A stretch of 33,493 nucleotides of DNA, from assembly GCF_019038435.1 (NCBI RefSeq), contig NZ_JAGPOX010000111.1, positions 1 through 33,493 on the forward strand, written 5' to 3'. The stretch comes from Nocardia alni (lineage in GTDB: Bacteria; Actinomycetota; Actinomycetes; Mycobacteriales; Mycobacteriaceae). The notes below the pieces were generated by a model. It was not told where the DNA came from. It ran no database searches and worked only from the letters and a program-made list of their open reading frames with translations. The position numbers and the translations under genes were made by a program. Below are positions 32,541-33,493 of this stretch, in pieces; position 1 is the first letter of the stretch; each line of letters starts with the position of its first letter.

Positions 32541-32888
32541 GGAAAAGTTCCCCACCTCTCGCCGGAGGATCCGCCGGCGGGCTTGCCGACGCGTTCTGCT
32601 GTCGGCGTCGACGCGAATTACGTTACTACGGGATTCGGGGCCGCCGGTGGTTCGGACACATGGGCGCTGGAATAAATTCCGGTCGGTTTGGTCCGGTTTC
32701 GGCGCCCAGCTTTTACGCAGCTACCTTCGGCAACCGCTGTCGTGGAAATTCTCGCAGGCCAGAACCCCTCGACCTGCCGGATCTGAGCGGCTTGACCGAT
32801 ATTGGGTGGGGATACGGGGGACGTAACTGGAGACCGGTTGCCATGTTTCTGGTTATCTCCGAGATCAGGGTCTTTGGTAATCAATTGG

Positions 32889-32918
32889 TGGACGCAGAAG
32901 AAAAGGGCCCGGTAATAT
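32889..32918 (+). promoter_or_regulatory. Probable sigma-70-type promoter of the sugar transferase gene
   Basis: TGGACG (32889-32894), an 18-base spacer and TAATAT (32913-32918). The -10 is one of the best in the window. Transcription would start near 32925, giving a leader of about 115 bases. Confidence 0.55.
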
Positions 32919-32983
32919 TCGGCTCCTGATCGGCGAAACATTGTCGTTCCCATCTGTTGTCGTGCGCGGCAAACCCCATGGTG

Positions 32984-33013
32984 TCCGGTCAGTAGGGGAA
33001 CGGACCGGATTTT
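32984..33013 (+). terminator. Hairpin plus T-run in the leader, possible attenuator
   Basis: TCCGGTC (32984-32990) pairs with GACCGGA (33003-33009) around a 12-base loop, and is followed at once by TTTTCT (33010-33015). It lies between the probable promoter and the gene, so it may end transcription early under some conditions. The stem is only seven base pairs, so strength is uncertain. Confidence 0.4.
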
Positions 33014-33027
33014 CTCCCGTGGGGGAG
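33014..33027 (+). promoter_or_regulatory. Short hairpin that could hide the ribosome binding site
   Basis: CTCCC (33014-33018) can pair with GGGAG (33023-33027), the core of the only good ribosome site (GGGAGGGG) before the ATG at 33040. The arms are five base pairs with a four-base loop. It directly follows the putative attenuator hairpin. Confidence 0.35.
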
Positions 33028-33039
33028 GGGCGTACATTC

Positions 33040-33493
33040 ATGATTTTCGACCTACGAACGAATGCCGGGACGAGCGTGCCGAGCGCCGCGCGATCCGAGC
33101 GGGAGCGCTGGCAGGGCGATTACGCCCGGCGGCTGTGGATCGGCGACTTACTCGTGGTCGTGGCGGCCGTCGCGATCGCGCAGATCATTCGCTTCGGCAG
33201 TCCCGCGGGCCCGCCGCTGGCCACCACCGCGCCGCTCGAGGTTCGCTATACGGTGGTGTCGCTGATGTTCGGGCTGCTGTGGATCGGGTTCCTGTCCGGT
33301 GGCGGTACCCGCTCGCCGCGGGTGATCGGCAGCGGCACAGAGGAATACCGGCGTCTGATATCGGCGACGCTGCGCCTGTTCGGCGCCATCGCGATCGTGT
33401 CGCAGCTGTTCCGGTTCGATGTCGCGCGCGGCTATCTGGCGATCGCGTTGCCGCTGGGTCTGTTCGGGTTGATCCTGGAGCGCAGGCTGTGGC
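33040..33493 (+). CDS. Polyprenyl-phosphate sugar transferase (priming enzyme), N-terminal part
   Basis: The first 151 codons of a gene that runs off the right edge. The visible part has a charged cytosolic N-terminus (about 1-33), then membrane segments at about 34-50, 72-88, 110-123 and 129-146, separated by the conserved GGTRSPRVIGSGTEEYRRLISATLRL loop. This is the N-terminal module of actinobacterial exopolysaccharide glycosyl-1-phosphate transferases (WcaJ/CpsE type), which load the first sugar on undecaprenyl or decaprenyl phosphate. The catalytic C-terminal domain lies outside the window, so activity cannot be checked. The ATG has GGGAGGGG nine bases upstream. Confidence 0.85.
   Translation, partial: MIFDLRTNAGTSVPSAARSERERWQGDYARRLWIGDLLVVVAAVAIAQIIRFGSPAGPPLATTAPLEVRYTVVSLMFGLLWIGFLSGGGTRSPRVIGSGTEEYRRLISATLRLFGAIAIVSQLFRFDVARGYLAIALPLGLFGLILERRLW

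Larger units (their letters stand above)
32541..33039. other. Divergent intergenic region before the priming sugar transferase
   Basis: A 499-base, comparatively AT-rich region between the leftward sugar operon and the rightward sugar transferase gene. The right part holds a promoter (32889-32918) and a leader with two hairpins. The left part must contain the promoter of the C-methyltransferase operon, but no clear -35/-10 pair was found. Small open frames on both strands here (up to 139 codons on the minus strand) show no family features and were not accepted as genes. Confidence 0.5.

Noticed and set aside
32618..33037. A 139-codon minus-strand frame before the sugar transferase
   Set aside because: It crosses a likely promoter and leader hairpins, has no ribosome site or family features, and lies in AT-richer DNA.

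Overview
The window is GC-rich actinobacterial DNA, dense in genes with many stop/start overlaps and GTG or TTG starts. An MspA-type porin, a mycobacterial-type secreted cutinase, an F420-dependent LLM oxidoreductase, an AcrA1-like two-domain acyl reductase and a haem oxygenase behind an IdeR/DtxR-like box together point to a mycolic-acid-containing actinobacterium. Nocardia is the best guess, but the genus is inferred from gene content only. I saw no rRNA, tRNA, CRISPR array, insertion sequence or phage gene.

The left third (1-11302) holds mixed metabolic and secreted proteins. In order these are: the start of an HsaA-like flavin monooxygenase; an LLM oxidoreductase and a zinc alcohol dehydrogenase sharing a 24-bp divergent promoter; an expansin-like secreted protein; a cutinase; a lipoprotein 5'-nucleotidase; a TetR regulator with paired operators opposite an NTF2-like protein; an AcrA1-like reductase; an iron-regulated haem oxygenase; and a histidine-phosphatase-fold lipoprotein.

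The right two thirds (11295-33493) form one large surface-polysaccharide locus of the Wzx/Wzy type. A ten-gene leftward operon (23903 to 11295) encodes three GT4 glycosyltransferases, a Wzx flippase, a CgeB-like glycosyltransferase, a Wzy-like polymerase, a Wzz/BY-kinase-like co-polymerase with broken nucleotide-binding motifs, a Tat-exported beta-helix lipoprotein, a tandem GNAT acetyltransferase and a class III aminotransferase. To its right are a pyruvyl transferase and a GT2 (rightward), an MspA porin, a decayed C-methyltransferase paralogue, an RmlC-type epimerase and a four-gene leftward sugar-nucleotide operon (C-methyltransferase, RfbF-like nucleotidyltransferase, PIG-L deacetylase, SDR epimerase/dehydratase). 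At the right edge is the first third of the membrane priming sugar transferase, behind its own promoter and a leader with two hairpins.

Read as a pathway: the sugar transferase would load the first sugar on polyprenyl phosphate, the glycosyltransferases would extend it with sugars that are C-methylated, aminated, acylated or pyruvylated, Wzx would flip it, and Wzy with the Wzz-like protein would polymerise it. No Wza-type outer channel is present. The embedded MspA-like porin is a candidate for crossing the mycomembrane, which is the most testable new idea here.
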